A stretch of DNA of 64,000 bases from Heliocidaris erythrogramma (lineage: Eukaryota; Echinodermata; Echinoidea; Camarodonta; Echinometridae), in the NCBI GenBank assembly GCA_025617745.1, contig CM046858.1, forward strand, positions 34,232,598-34,296,597. Reading direction: 5' to 3'. This document shows, piece after piece, positions 33,932 through 45,226 of the stretch (positions within the stretch are counted from its first letter, which is position 1; every line of letters begins with the position of its first letter). A model generated the notes under the pieces. The model was not told where the DNA came from and ran no database searches. It worked only from the letters and a program-made list of their open reading frames with translations. Made by a program: the position numbers and the translations under genes.

Positions 33932-34578
33932 TAGCCTTTACCAACGGCGAGTGAGCGCGATAATTATTACCGTGGCTGCAAGGGAGAGTAGCTTCAATGT
34001 GGGCAGCTTGCTGCTCACCGCCTTTATCCACCCGTATAAACGCGGGTTGTTTTTTTTTTTATCTTGACCATTGAAATCTGCGTCGTTTTCTGACGCAGAA
34101 TTCTCATACATATTAAATTACCTCTAGAGAAAGTAACCAATCACGAACACCGTGAGGTAAACTCATCATGCAAATTTTTTTTGTCACGTGATTGATCGTG
34201 ACGTTTCACCCTGCTTTATCCAAAATGGCGAGTTCCACCAGCTTCGACGATCTTCTTCAGACTTCACGATAGTTTGAAATATGCCGCCAGCAAATTGAAG
34301 ATTCCAGCTGAAAAATTCAAGGAATTACAGGAGACTGCGATAAGATATGTTCTTGCGGGGGAAGGATTTTTCCATAGCGCTACCCACTGGTTTTGGCAAA
34401 AGTGCCATTTACGAAGCGATTCCTTTGTGTTGCGATTTCCTTTGTGAACGGCAGTACTTTGATGCGTTACGGGTGGATAAAGCTAGCTGCCCACATTGCA
34501 GCTAGTCTCCCTTGCAGCCACAGTAATGTTATCGCGCTCACTAATATTATCGCGCTCACTCGCCGTTGGTAAAGGCTA
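33932..34578 (+). mobile_element. Pack-MULE-like element carrying a helicase gene fragment
   Basis: Inverted arms of about 110 bases begin TAGCCTTTACCAACGGCG on both sides and share GAGTGAGCGCGATAA, GTGGCTGCAAGGGAGA, TGTGGGCAGCT and TTTATCCACCCGTA. The flanks CGCTCATTA (33923-33931) and CGCTGATTA (34579-34587) are a 9-bp duplication with one change, and the SINE it interrupts becomes continuous when it is removed. Nine-bp duplications and long inverted ends are the Mutator-superfamily signature. The interior is not transposase but a RecQ-like host gene fragment (34225-34466) with its upstream sequence, the defining trait of a Pack-MULE. Confidence 0.75.
34225..34466 (+). pseudogene. Captured 5' fragment of a RecQ-like DNA helicase gene
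   Basis: Starts at an ATG in context CAAAATGG (MASSTSFDDLLQ), then in shifted frames KLKIPAEKFKELQETAIRYV and LPTGFGKSAIYEAIPLCC, followed by DFLCERQYFDA. TGFGKS is the Walker A/helicase motif I of RecQ-type ATP-dependent DNA helicases. Q-motif-like text precedes it, as in the family. Two frameshifts break the reading frame (near 34270 and 34350), and everything after motif I is missing because the right arm of the carrying element starts there. Upstream 34060-34224 may be the parent gene's 5' flank (GGTCACGTGATT-like and CAAAATGGCG). The parent gene is not in the window. Confidence 0.75.
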
Positions 34579-34692
34579 CGCTGATTATGGCTGCCGGAGC
34601 TAAAGCTAAAACCCTTTGGAAGCGCATAGGGACGTTATATCATAATGTGATATGCGCTATACAAGAGGAGTGGTATTATTATTATTATTATT

Positions 34693-35058
34693 GTAAAATT
34701 TTGACACAAAAGGTGTTTTAAAAACTTTACCAGCGTTCCGGGTTGACCGCATCTTATTACCTGGTGAACTAATGGGATTATACACGGAAAATAATTTACA
34801 CGGATAATTTTAACCAGGCGTTTTTTGTGTGTATATTTAATATCGAAAACAAGCTGCTGAAAACTGCTTATCCAATAATAGCGAGCCAATGGAGTAAAAT
34901 GGAGTCAAAAGGGGCCTGAGCTTTCGATCCTAGCAGAATCTTCGTCAGAGGCAAAAAGACAGACATAAAAATGCTTGTCATGCTTTTTATGTCTGTCTTT
35001 TTGCCTCTGTATATTTAATAACTAAATAAAACTCGACCTTTTCCACGATAAAAGCGAT
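34693..35058. repeat. No gene; 25-bp hairpin and CTGACGA...GAAA motif
   Basis: 34947-34971 (AGAGGCAAAAAGACAGACAT and five more A) is repeated exactly as its complement at 34984-35008. Next to it, on the minus strand, CTGACGA and GAAA flank a short hairpin (34921-34949), similar to the arrangement at 28502-28529. Nothing coding. Confidence 0.6.
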
Positions 35059-35059
35059 G

Positions 35060-35225
35060 GAAAAAATAACAAACACGTTCGCATCCATTAACACCTGAGT
35101 GGAGAGGAGCAATATAGATAAAATGCCTTGCTCAAGGGCATAGTTGCCGTTTCGGGGTTCGAACCCACGACCCTTGCATTCACAGTCAAGTGATTAAACC
35201 ACTCGACTACGACACCTCTACTTTT
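35060..35225 (-). mobile_element. tRNA-derived SINE (second head type)
   Basis: Minus strand: AGGTGTCGTAGTCGAGTGG A box, GGGTCGTGGGTTCGAACCCC B box, then CCCTTGAGCAAGGCA and CTCCACTCAGGTGTTAATGG. The last block matches the central block of the SINEs at 33758 and 38964, but the tRNA head is different. Tail not clear. Confidence 0.75.
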
Positions 35226-35254
35226 CTTTATATCGTATTTCATGACATTTGAAC

Positions 35255-35345
35255 ATCACAGCTGGATCCCAATTGAAATTGGTTAAGGCGTTTGGTGTAC
35301 AGTGCCAAAGACCCGGGTTTGACTCCCGGCGGAGACAGGTTTTGC
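35255..35345 (+). repeat. Partial tRNA-bearing unit
   Basis: CAGCTGGATCC, then a tRNA-like 3' part GACCCGGGTTTGACTCCCGG with CGGAGACA. The 5' acceptor half is lost. Related to the unit at 35460-35830 (shared GTGTACAGTGCC). Confidence 0.55.
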
Positions 35346-35459
35346 AAAACCTGCAGTTATTTCCACAAAAAAGGAAGTCAGTAAGGAGCAACAATAATTT
35401 TAGCTACGCAGATTTTTTTTCTCTCATTCAATTCAATTGATTTCTCACATTATGTAAAT

Positions 35460-35830
35460 TTACCCACAAGAGTTGTAAATAATTAATTAATTCTTAATCA
35501 TGAATCCGCCATGGATCTAGCTGGGCATGCGACTTTTCATTGTTCAATACTCGCTTGCTTGTCCCTGTCCCTCCCCTGTCCCTCAAAAAAAAAGGAATAA
35601 ATTAACTGCGAAGGGGTTGCAAGGGCTGCCTGTCGGTGTTTGTACCTGGTATGGCCGAATAGCATTCAACCCGCTTCCGTGGTCTAGTGGTAAGGCGCTT
35701 GGCGTACAGTGCCACAGACCCGGGTTCCACTCCCGGCGGAGACATTTTTTCCACGAAAAAGGAAGTCAGTATAAGGAGGAACAATGAATTTATCTAAGCA
35801 AATTATTTCTCTAATTCAATTCAATACATC
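35460..35830 (+). repeat. Diverged subfamily of the tRNA-bearing unit
   Basis: Same order as the main family: GGATCTAGCTGGGCATGCGA leader start, GGAATAAATTAA, tRNA-like gene at 35673-35744, then ACATTTTTTCCAC and AGTCAGTATAAGGAGG. Divergence from the main family shows the unit is an old, repeatedly amplified element. Confidence 0.6.
35673..35744 (+). tRNA. tRNA-like gene, diverged
   Basis: GCTTCCGTGGTCTAGTGGTA A-box region, loop GTACAGT (anticodon ACA by position) between TTGGC and a mismatched GCCAC, T arm CCGGG TTCCACT CCCGG, acceptor CGGAGAC. T6 terminator follows. Acceptor mismatches make it unlikely to be a working tRNA. Confidence 0.5.
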
Positions 35831-35837
35831 AGTTCAT

Positions 35838-36095
35838 AGTTAGCACATGTCCCAAATGACCCCGAATATCCACAGATATTTAAAACAAGGAGAGGTCCCA
35901 CTTTGTACATTTTGAAATAATCCCTCCTACAGCGATGGAGGTGCTACATAAATAGCTTGTGTTTCCCCATTTGTGTATCATGGAGTGCACTGCTTGTGAA
36001 TAAATAACTGTCATGAGCACGTATCCAGTATTTTGTCTCCGTGTATTTCACAATTTGGTCTGCAATGACCTTTATCTGCTCGTGCGCATACATAT
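35838..36095 (+). repeat. Dispersed repeat shared with 54888-55180
   Basis: Both carry TGACCCCRAATATCCACAGA, TAGCTTTTGTTTCC/TAGCTTGTGTTTCC, TATCATGGARTGCAC and TGACCTTTATCTGCTC in the same order and orientation. At 54888 it abuts the 5' side of the hAT transposase remnant, so it may be non-coding sequence of that hAT family. Confidence 0.7.
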
Positions 36096-38955
36096 ACAGG
36101 CAGTGCTAACCGCTTTTGTGAAATGTTTAAAAAGATGAATACAAAATTTTACTAGTCTGTAAGACATCAAGTAAAAACATTGAACTGTTTATTTGTGAAA
36201 TGTTAATGCTATCACGAGTTGATAAAATCACAAAGTTGGATCACTGTTCCTGACTTGAGCCTTCCCTTTCGTCACCTAATCTATACAACCAAGATCATAC
36301 CGATTTTTTTTACATTTTGTAAATTAAAAAAGGGGTTTGGACAAAAGACGCATAATTATCATCTGCATCATTGCTATCCTCTTGACTTTTTGTTCTATTT
36401 TGATAATTCCAACTATCTCCAATGATAAGGAGAAAAATATAATGTTTAAATTATTGTATCGCTTTCGTTTTCAATATACATATTGTTGTAGATAGAATAT
36501 TGTAATAGGTCCTCCAAACCGAAAAAGATGTTACTGAGTAAAACATTTTGAAAAACTGAGATTTAGTCAGTTTGTCATTAGGAACAAATGGGAGAGTTGT
36601 CCGCCGGCACATCACAAAGGTTTTTACTGATTTGGTCATTTTGAAATTTTCATATGTAAAGTGATTATAACTTTCATCTAGGCAACAGCCAGATTTTGTC
36701 TCGCCTACCTGTGACCAAATTACTTGAATGGCGCCAAAGAGCATCACTGACCCAAGTTTGTTTTGTCGCACTTGGAACAATGTATGCAAAGTTACTAGTA
36801 ATAAGAATCTTGTTGGTAAACATTCATATTTAACCTAAAAATGATGTATGACGTCAAATGACCTATGAACGTAACATGTGACCCTCGACAGCACCATAAC
36901 ATGAAGATCCCCAAGTGCCTCTGTAACGCAAGTTTGGTCACAATAGGATCAACGGTTGCCAAGTCATTTGTCATAAGACTTGGCAAATATGGTCCTGCAT
37001 GATATAGAACAAGATTGCAAAGGCTTTCAAGAAATCTACATTATGTAATTTATTACTGTCTCCTTGTCCAATTCGAAAACTACAGTGACATATTACATGA
37101 TCCGATCATGATTTCTATATAATTACAGACAAAGCAATCAACAATAGGATATTGAAATTGCGCTTGAAAAAAGAAACTACATGAAGACCACATTCATGTT
37201 AATTGAATTTGCAATTGGGACGTACTTCACTTTTCTAGCCATGGCGTAATTTACTAATTAAGAAAATAAATTAACTGATACATATTCATTATTATTCAGT
37301 TCTTAAAATCTGAAGATATGAGATCATGCATGCTCTGGTACAATACTGGGTAACTGTTTAGTGATATGTCTGGCAGGTAGTTATGTATTCCACCTTCAAG
37401 TTAACCCCATGGTAGGATCCATATGCCTGAACCCACATTTTATCAACATTTCTTGGATAAGAAACCCACACAGCCTATCTTGTGCCCGAACCTTGCCCAC
37501 TCTGTACAATATTAGACCCAGATGGGTCGAGTTGGCACCATAATTGGCCTATCGATATTAAATTACAATTGTTGCTATCTTCATTAATTTTTTGATAATG
37601 CCTTGTAATCGTAGTTGATAACTAAAATATGACTACCTATGAGCAAGTGAGTAAAGCGAGTGAACATAATTGTATGGCCTTTTTTCATGCCTGGAGTCAG
37701 TGATGGTGCGTCATCTATCAGATCCATCAAGGATGGCGGAGTTTTCAAATTAGAAAGAATTACATACATCTTACCGCGGCCTAAGTATTTTTCGTGTTAT
37801 TGCATATTCCTTATTGCCTTTGTAACTGTACTTGGTCCCATTTGATAACAGGTAGATTCTAGATTTCTTTTCTTCGTGTAAATCAGTGATGGTGCACTAG
37901 CAGCAAAGCAGAACAAAACAAATGTTTTTAGTTTTATTGCGACCAGCTTTCTAGTGCTCTAAATGACGAGGTTTCACCATTCCAATACTTAAATTCTTAC
38001 ACGGTTGCTCTGCTCCCTCTACGTGCAGACATAAGCAGATGTAGAAATTCTTCATACCAGTGGCACTAAATCGAGGGGGCAAGTTTTCCTTCATCAAATC
38101 CTACCTGAATGACAACTTTTTTCTGAAAGAAAGAGGTAAAATTCAGAGAGAACTTTACGGAAATGATCACCATGCGATTCTCTCATTCTGATTCAGTGCG
38201 TTACAGAGGCACTTGGGGATCTTCAGGGGCGGACAACCACCCCCCCCCCCCCATTTGCTATGACACACAAAATGACAAAAATGTCATTTGTTCAAAAGCA
38301 CTTACTCAGTAGGATCTCTTTCTGTTATGAGGACCTATAACAATATGTTATCTACAATATATTTTGAGTATTTCTCCAAGGGAAAAAGGCGCTTAGGAGA
38401 AAACCGCAATTTAATGATAGTTTAGTGTACGACAAACTGGAGAGTTAACCGTCAATATGTCACAATCGACTAATCATAATGACAATTTGGGATTCGCATA
38501 GATTTTATTGATCTCATTTTTCAAGCATCCATAACTTTTTTATTCATTGTCCGATTTCTTTCAAACTTTCACAATCCTTTCTTTTTTTGTTTTCACAAAA
38601 ATCGTCTTATTTCCAAGGTTGGACTGACCTTTAACTTTTTTTTGCTTGCAAGAGACGAAACAATTAAGATCCCAGATGCGTCGTGCACGGGCTTTGCTAT
38701 ATAAGTGGGCGGGGTGGGGGAGGGGAGTAGAGCTATATTTCGTAGTAATTTGTTGAGGTGCCCCTCAAAAAAAAAAGCAGGAAACGTTCCGACGCCCCTT
38801 ACAAATACACAAACTTGTCTTATTTTCTACATGTTCTGGCAGTGTATTTCGAATTTAATATCTTTTATTCAACAGAAGCCAGGGTATATTGGATTCATTT
38901 ATCGCTTCTGTAAGATATGCCGAATCCTGCTGTGTATACGCTTTTAGCCAACCAT
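36096..38955. other. No gene seen; short inverted pair
   Basis: Mostly unmatched DNA. A 28-bp exact inverted pair (36902-36929, GATCCCCAAGTGCCTCTGTA and neighbours; 38199-38226) is the only large-scale structure I found. A poly-C run with CAGGGGCGG in front (38227-38253) looks like the end of a hAT-type MITE. Frames up to about 112 codons here have no recognisable domain. Confidence 0.5.
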
Positions 38956-38963
38956 ATTTATGA

Positions 38964-39319
38964 TGAGGTGTTGTGGATCAGTGGATAAGTCCCTGGACTG
39001 TGAACCACGAGGTCCGGGGTTCGAATCCCACCGCAGCACTAGCGTCCTTTGGCAAGAAGTTAATCTACATTTGCCACTCCTCCACCCAGGTGTTAAATGG
39101 GTACCCGGTAGGATGGCGAAAGTTAATGTCCTTTGCTTAGCATGTGTGCGCTTAACAGGCGACTGGCTGGAATACTCCCCAGGGAGCGGAGAATGTGCAT
39201 ACATCGTGTGCGGGCATGCCAGAATCCGATGACCAGGGTAATAATATATCTGTAAAGCGCTTAGAGACATCTCCGATGTATTAGGCGCTGTATAAAAGCT
39301 GAATATTATTATTATTATT
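38964..39319 (+). mobile_element. tRNA-derived SINE, complete
   Basis: Head GGTGTTGTGGATCAGTGG with B box GGGGTTCGAATCCC, central block TTAATCTACATTTGCCACTC and CACCCAGGTGTTAAATGG, 3' domain AAGCGCTTAGAGACATC and GGCGCTGTATAAAAGC, and an ATT tail. ATTTATGA at 38956-38963 and 39320-39327 is an 8-bp target duplication. Complete and moderately young. Confidence 0.9.
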
Positions 39320-39327
39320 ATTTATGA

Positions 39328-40590
39328 CACATAACGAGGCACTGCTTTATTAAGATAAGCATGAGTTTCCATTGATATTTTACTCTTTAGAATCTATTCT
39401 ACAAACACGTTTTTTTTCACTCAGGCTACAAAGGTATCAATCATTCATCAAAATAATATTTTTTTGTGTGTAAAACTTAGCACCGTGAATAACATAACAA
39501 TACAATTTCATTCAAAATACATTTCTTTTATTTGAAAATATTTTATCCTTTCAGACTTAACACTTTGTTTAATGCCCTCGGTCTCACAGTCCTATCTGTT
39601 TTGGGGTATTTTTCCTCCATCCACGGTAATCAGCATATGAATAGAGTGTGGTAATCCATGTTATGTAACAAAAAGAGGGGAAATTTGTAAAAAATAACTT
39701 AATCGTATGCCTATATCCTGTCTTCAGGGCAAACTTTCAGCCGTTTGCCGAAAGTAAATTAAAAAGTGTGTAGAGTAGTTGGACGTTCATATATCAACCC
39801 CCTTCCCCCCCCCCCCCCCAAAAAAAAAGGAATACAAACAACACATGAATAAATAAATACATAATAATGTTGCTAATAAAAGCATAACTATTTATAAATG
39901 AAAGAATTTTTATTTCAAGTGTGATATAGTGATATCGAAATGTTTGTGAGGGAACGGATTCTTCGGCAGAGGAAAGTTCCTACAACTGGCAGTTACCTTT
40001 CAATTTTACGTCATAGAAATGAATATGTTTGAGCTTGCTAAAGCAATGTACGTAGTATTGATTCAATAAACCTGTTAGTCAAATTTATGCATGTTTCTCT
40101 CCAGAATCCTTAGTTACCAACTATTTGGAGCACCTGCTATGCATAATGGCATCTCTATAGACGGAATCCATTTTGCATACATTAGTTGTTGCTATGTCGG
40201 GCAAGCCTCTGGCAAGCTTTTGAGTCCTCAAGAGAAACTTTTGTTCAAAAAGTATGGATAAAATTAGTAAACAGGTCTATTTGGAACACCAATAGGTCAG
40301 AGGGGTGTCTGGCGGCTTGTTAGAGCAGTCAATAATAGCATGATCGAAGAGGGAAAGGGGAGGTGGAGGGAGAGGCTGAGGGGGGATGCTGAGCCGTTGT
40401 CCAAGCCCATTTGGGATGGATTTTTGCTTCTCTCATGGGCAGAAGTAACATTATGAGGGACTGCATTCTTCTCTTTGTACAGTGAGTTAGGAACATCCAA
40501 TGCTAATAAGTTATATATATCATTTTAAAGCAGAGAATCTGCTCCTTCAGAATCAGACCTTAACTAAAAAATTCATTGGTGGTTTTGTGG
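39328..40590. other. No gene seen
   Basis: AT-rich, with a poly-C/poly-A run near 39803-39830. No element ends or frames worth calling. Confidence 0.5.
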
Positions 40591-40599
40591 TGACTGGTC

Positions 40600-40880
40600 A
40601 CAAATTTGACTCGTGACACCTTTTTTAAGGCGGAAAGTTAGTTCACCGCCCTGGCTGCTTTTCAGTTATTTTGGACGCAATTATATACTGCTCTGTATGT
40701 GACAGGGGTTGGTGCAGGGAGGGGGAGTTTTCCGCTTCCCGCGCAAAAGCTCTGACGTTTTAGCAAATTTGAGGGAAAGATAACGGCTCGTAACACTTTT
40801 TTAGGCGGAAATTTATAGTTCGACGCCCGGACTGCTTTTCAATTATTTGGACGCAACATTTCACATGCGAGGGAGCGAGG
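40600..40880 (+). repeat. Partial hAT-type MITE core with tandem unit
   Basis: Two tandem copies (period about 170-190) of AGGCGGAAAGTTAGTTC...CTGCTTTTCAGTTATTT, with TGGTGCAGGGAGGGGGAG between them. The same unit repeats inside the MITE at 53444-53966. Confidence 0.65.
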
Positions 40881-40881
40881 C

Positions 40882-42275
40882 CAGTGGCGTATCTAGGGAT
40901 TATGGCGCCCTGGGAGAACAATGAAGTTCCCCCCCCCCCCCGAGTGCCCAAACTTATCTACGTTATTGTACAAGCGAGGGAGCAAAGCAACCAAGCGGCA
41001 AATCTTTCAAATTTTAACCCTAAAAAACGCATTTGCTCACCGCAGTTGAGTGGTAGAGAAGCTATCCATTTATAAACGGTTTTCTATTCACTCACTTCTA
41101 CAATGGGCATCAGAACTAACGAAAACCCTATAAGCTTGAGAAAGAGTCGAGAAATAATATTCAGAAAGGCGACCTGAAGTTGAGATTCTTTCACAAGTTG
41201 AACCTTTGGGAATGCTGTTTTGTACACTTTATCCTATATTGGGAGCGCAGTATTTAGCAGGAGTCATATGAAACTTACATGATATAGCGAGAAAAGCAAT
41301 TACATCTTTATTTTTTCAAACTTTTTGAACCCTTTAAGTTATAAGTTTTATTTCGTGTACGTAGGCATCTCCTAACATTCCACTCATGTGTGTGCCTGTG
41401 TGTGCACATATACATGAACTGTTATTAATTCAAATATTTAAGATGTATATTATATTGATTGTCTTTATGGTTCTCTATTATATATTGATACTTGAGTAAC
41501 ACAATGATGATTACAAATTTATTAATTACTCACTGGAAATATTCTAATGTTAAACATTTTACACTCTATTGGAAAATAAATATAGGTCTCTGTAAACAAA
41601 TTTTTAGGCTTTCACTCCCAGTGTTATAGATTGTATGCTCGATCTGTAATGAAAAGCACAAGTCAGAAAAAATTTGAACCAGCGGGATTCGAAACTGTCA
41701 TCTTCTGCTTGCCGGGCAAGCATATAGGTCTCTTTTTTCTCTCTCTCTTGTCTAAATACTGCCACTAGACGAAAGGTATAATGGATTTCTATGTAATAAT
41801 TAATAATTATACTTTATTCGATTACTCCCATTATGTATGGGGAGACTTTATATAATTTATTTGTGCTATTTGTGCTATTGTATACTGTTCTTGTTCTTGT
41901 ACACCCTGCAGGCGATGCCGTAATGGCTATGACCACCCCTGACCTGAGTTTTGTCAACATCTTTATTATTATGCAATACATGTTTTTATGTGTCTTATAT
42001 GTTACAATAAAGAAATAAATTTAAGAACTACATGTATATACTGGGGAGCGAAATTACAAGATCCTGAAAGAAAAAAATTATGCGAGGGAGCAAAGCGACG
42101 GAGCATTGGAAAATGTTCGCATTTCAAACCTTCAAAAACTAGATTTCTAGTGCATTTAACCTTCGGATACTTAATTTCCTCTTCTTTTTTTTTCTTTCTC
42201 TCCTTTGCGTTTCTTACGCCACCTCCAAGTGCCGCCCAGGGCACGTGCCCCCTGCCCCCTAGATACGCCACTGAG
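40882..42275. mobile_element. hAT-type MITE, family CAGTGGCGTA, with insertion
   Basis: Ends CAGTGGCGTATCTAGGG and the complement of CAGTGGCGTATCTAGGGGG. The body matches the element at 42715-43411, but about 0.7 kb of extra DNA (roughly 41350-42040) is inserted, including a single arm of the tRNA-like fold-back family at 41586-41730. No transposase. Confidence 0.7.
41586..41730 (-). repeat. Single arm of the tRNA-like fold-back family
   Basis: Matches 21228-21352: TTTAGGCTTTCACTCCCAGT, GATCTGTAATGAAAA, ACCAGCGGGATTCGAA and CTGCTTGCCGGGCA. Only one arm is present here. Confidence 0.75.
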
Positions 42276-42650
42276 CGAAGTGACCGAGCAGGAGACCCCT
42301 TCAAAAATCTGTCCATAAAACTTGCATTTCAGAGCACCCCAAAATGTTTTTTTTTTTTTAATGAAAAGCAGGAATGAACGGATCTACACCAATGGACGGA
42401 ACCCCAACTTGAGAATAACAATGCGAGCGAGCGAATTTTCTTCAATATTTTCGCATTGAAATTATGGAATTTCTTATATCCTTACTTCTAATCATTACAG
42501 AATGTGATGGTATTTCATGATCAAACATAATGTGTTTGGATAATTATTAGTTTTAAGTTAATGTATCATAATTCTTATTTATTTTAGCAAAAAATATTGG
42601 GGGGGGGGGGGTGATAATACAGGCCATCCCCCAGCTAAAAGATTTGGGGG

Positions 42651-42681
<31 letters not shown>

Positions 42682-42714
42682 TTCTTTTGGATATATACCT
42701 CCATCCAGTGGCGT

Positions 42715-43411
42715 ATCTAGGGATTATGACGCCCGGGTCAAGCAATGAAGTTTCACCCCCCCCCCCCCCCCCCCCTCCGAGTGCCCAAACCTATGTACGT
42801 TATTGTACAAGCGAGAGAGCAAAGCGACCGAGAGACAAACATTTCCATTTTTAATTCTAAAAAAACACCATTTCTTGTGCATCTTACCCAGGAAATTTTG
42901 AAATTGAACACTGCAATTCAGCGGTAGAGAAGGTCGAATTTTGTACATACATAAACGATTTTCTATTCACTCCCTTCTAAAATTGGGAGCAAAATTTACG
43001 AAAACCTTGAGCAATAGTCCAGAAATTAAGCAAGGCGACTGAAAGTTGAGATATTTTTTTTCAAAAAAATAATGTTGAATCTTTGCAATTGCTGTTTCAT
43101 AGACTTACATGATAGCGAGCAAATCAACGACAATAATTACATCTTTATTTTTCAAGTTTTGAACCCTTTAAGTTATTTAAGAAAAAAACTGTATACTGGG
43201 GGCGCAGAATTGCAAGATCCTGAAAGAAAATAATTTTGCGAGGGAGCAAAGCGACTGAGCTTTAGAAATTTTCGCATACATTTACCAAGCGCTTTTGGGG
43301 CGCATAGTAAAACTGATATTTTTTCTTTCTTTTTCTTTCTCTCTCTAGCGTGTTTTGTGCCCCCTCAAAGTGCCACCCAGGGCACCTGCCCCCCCCCTAG
43401 CTACGCCACTG
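42715..43411. mobile_element. hAT-type MITE, family CAGTGGCGTA
   Basis: Ends CAGTGGCGTATCTAGGG and the complement of CAGTGGCGTAGCTAGGG. Shares with 40882-42275 the words ACGTTATTGTACAAGCGAG, AAGCGACCGAG, AAACGATTTTCTATTCACTC and GCAAGATCCTGAAAGAAA. Contains an internal poly-C run (42757-42775). Non-autonomous. Confidence 0.75.
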
Positions 43412-43577
43412 CCCCCATCCCCCGGGATCAACACCCATGGTAACAGGGGCGGGTACAGGGAGCGCCATTTTAGGCCTTTTCCTCTCAGTTCCCCCGCTTT
43501 TTCGCTCTCGCTTTCTTTTTTCTTAGTTGTTGAATTGGGGGGCCATGGCCCCCGGTGCCCCCCTGTCTACGCCAGTG

Positions 43578-43612
<35 letters not shown>

Positions 43613-44706
43613 AAACACTATACTAAACACTATATAAAACACTATATAAAACACTATACAGATATGATGTGTTTAAACCTATGGTTTAAACATACACGGT
43701 TGTTGTACACAAGTAAATTCCAAATGCCAGGGCTGATTGATACGTTCAGAGGTAAGAATTTAGACATTGTAATCTGATCCAGAACTAGGGTTGGGTATTG
43801 GTATAGCAGAGAAGTAGATTGGTGGACTGATAACCTATTCGGGTTCACGGCAGGTTTGTAATACATAGTATCATGATATATACGATAAACAAAATACAAA
43901 CATGAGCATAATGCATGGGAAAGAAATGTTCCCAATGTCATGACAATATTATGACAATACAATGGCAAATACACTGTATGTATAGCAAATTAATTAATTG
44001 GAAAACTATTTGAAAAAAATATGTGTTATAGTATATTCTTGATCTGGTCTGAACGTAGGTATGGATGATGCTTTTATTCTGGTGGCTAACTGTTGCTCTT
44101 TTCTACCTAATGTATTTTACTCTTTCCCAATGTTTATCCTCCCTACTGTAGAAAATAACAAAAGATAAAAGAAGCGCATTCTGCCTGAATTTACTATCAT
44201 TACCCCGTCTCTGACACAGGGTAATTTTACGCATGTCAACAACAGTTTTGAGGCTAACTTTGTTTTCTTTATCAAGGTGACCCAGACTGCAATAATTGTT
44301 TGAAAGAAAACGGGGTATTCCGTATATTTCAAGCCTGCTATCAAATACTCATAGCGTTCTTACTTTCTGCCATGTGCATCGTGCACATTTGTTTCAAAGG
44401 GAACAGTGAGTTCCACAATTTTTCCTCCTAAAATACAATAACGAAATTTGGTCGCTGAGTTGTGATGAGGATTGAGAGGGGTGATAGTCCCCACCCCACC
44501 CCCGGTTACAGAATAGCCTTCAATGTCTATGTAAAAACTCAAATTGTCATTAGGACACTGTTGAATGGGCAGTGCGCCAGATTATGATGTAAAGTGCTGT
44601 TTGGGCAAAACGAAATGGGCATTTAATTTTGTCGTTAAGCCTCTTACCACGGCCCACTTTTCCCGGGCGAAACTGTGTTTGAAACTGTGTTTGAATGAAT
44701 GAAACT
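43412..44706. other. No gene seen; TA and AAACACTATA tandem
   Basis: 43440-43580 looks like another G/C-rich MITE end (GCCCCCCTGTCTACGCCAGTG). 43580-43660 is a TA microsatellite followed by five copies of an AAACACTATA(TA)A unit. Nothing coding is supported up to the LINE. Confidence 0.5.
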
Positions 44707-44721
44707 TCATTCATTAACGTG
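44707..44721. repeat. Target site duplication, left
   Basis: TCATTCATTAACGTG, identical to 51276-51290. It delimits the LINE that lies between. Confidence 0.9.
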
Positions 44722-45226
44722 TCCCCTGCGGGTCGGGGAGTAGAATAGGCCCGCTGTGAACCTGCATGTCGTAAAAGGCGACTAAATGGAGCTCTGTTTG
44801 CCGTGGAGCGCGACCCGTGTCGGTGGAGAAAGGGATCCTGGTGATTGAGTGGAGGGTGAGACTGCGGTCCTCCTGAAACAACACATCACTTTGGCCCTGT
44901 ATTCACCTAGTCGGGAGGTTTAAGCTGGCCTGACTTAAATCAATCGGCTGGTGGTGTCTAGCCCTAGGATCTGAATTTTTACCTTTTTAGATGACGTTTT
45001 TTGTTACCTTGAACTTCAATACCTCTATTTGATATTGGTCTGAAATACTGATCCTAGAAGGCGACTGCTTAACAGGTCAATCAGGGTAGATATTGTTTTA
45101 TGTATATGTTTATATATTATATATATCCTCTCTGAGTATGTTACTATTGTATCCTTGTCGTTGGTATGAGTGAATACCCTCATATGATAACGTCCCCTTG
45201 TTGGGCTCCATGGTGGGTGGGGAACA

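Larger units (their letters stand above)
33758..34692 (+). mobile_element. tRNA-derived SINE, split by a 647-bp insertion
   Basis: Head GGTGTCGTGGTATGGTGG with B box GAGGATTCGAATC, central block TTAATCCACATTTGCCACTC and CACCCAGGTGTAGTAAATGG, then (after the insertion) TATGGCTGCCGGAGCTAAAG, GATATGCGCTATACAAGAG and an ATT tail (34676-34692). Same family as 38964-39319. The head is diverged, so this copy is old. Confidence 0.8.

Noticed and set aside
36451-36789. 112-codon minus-strand frame
   Set aside because: No motif, no splice context and no repeat support; expected by chance in 64 kb.
38964-39270. 90- and 108-codon frames over the SINE
   Set aside because: They are translations of the tRNA-derived head and body.
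43355-43777. 140-codon frame
   Set aside because: Runs from a MITE end through TA and AAACACTATA tandems; composition artefact.
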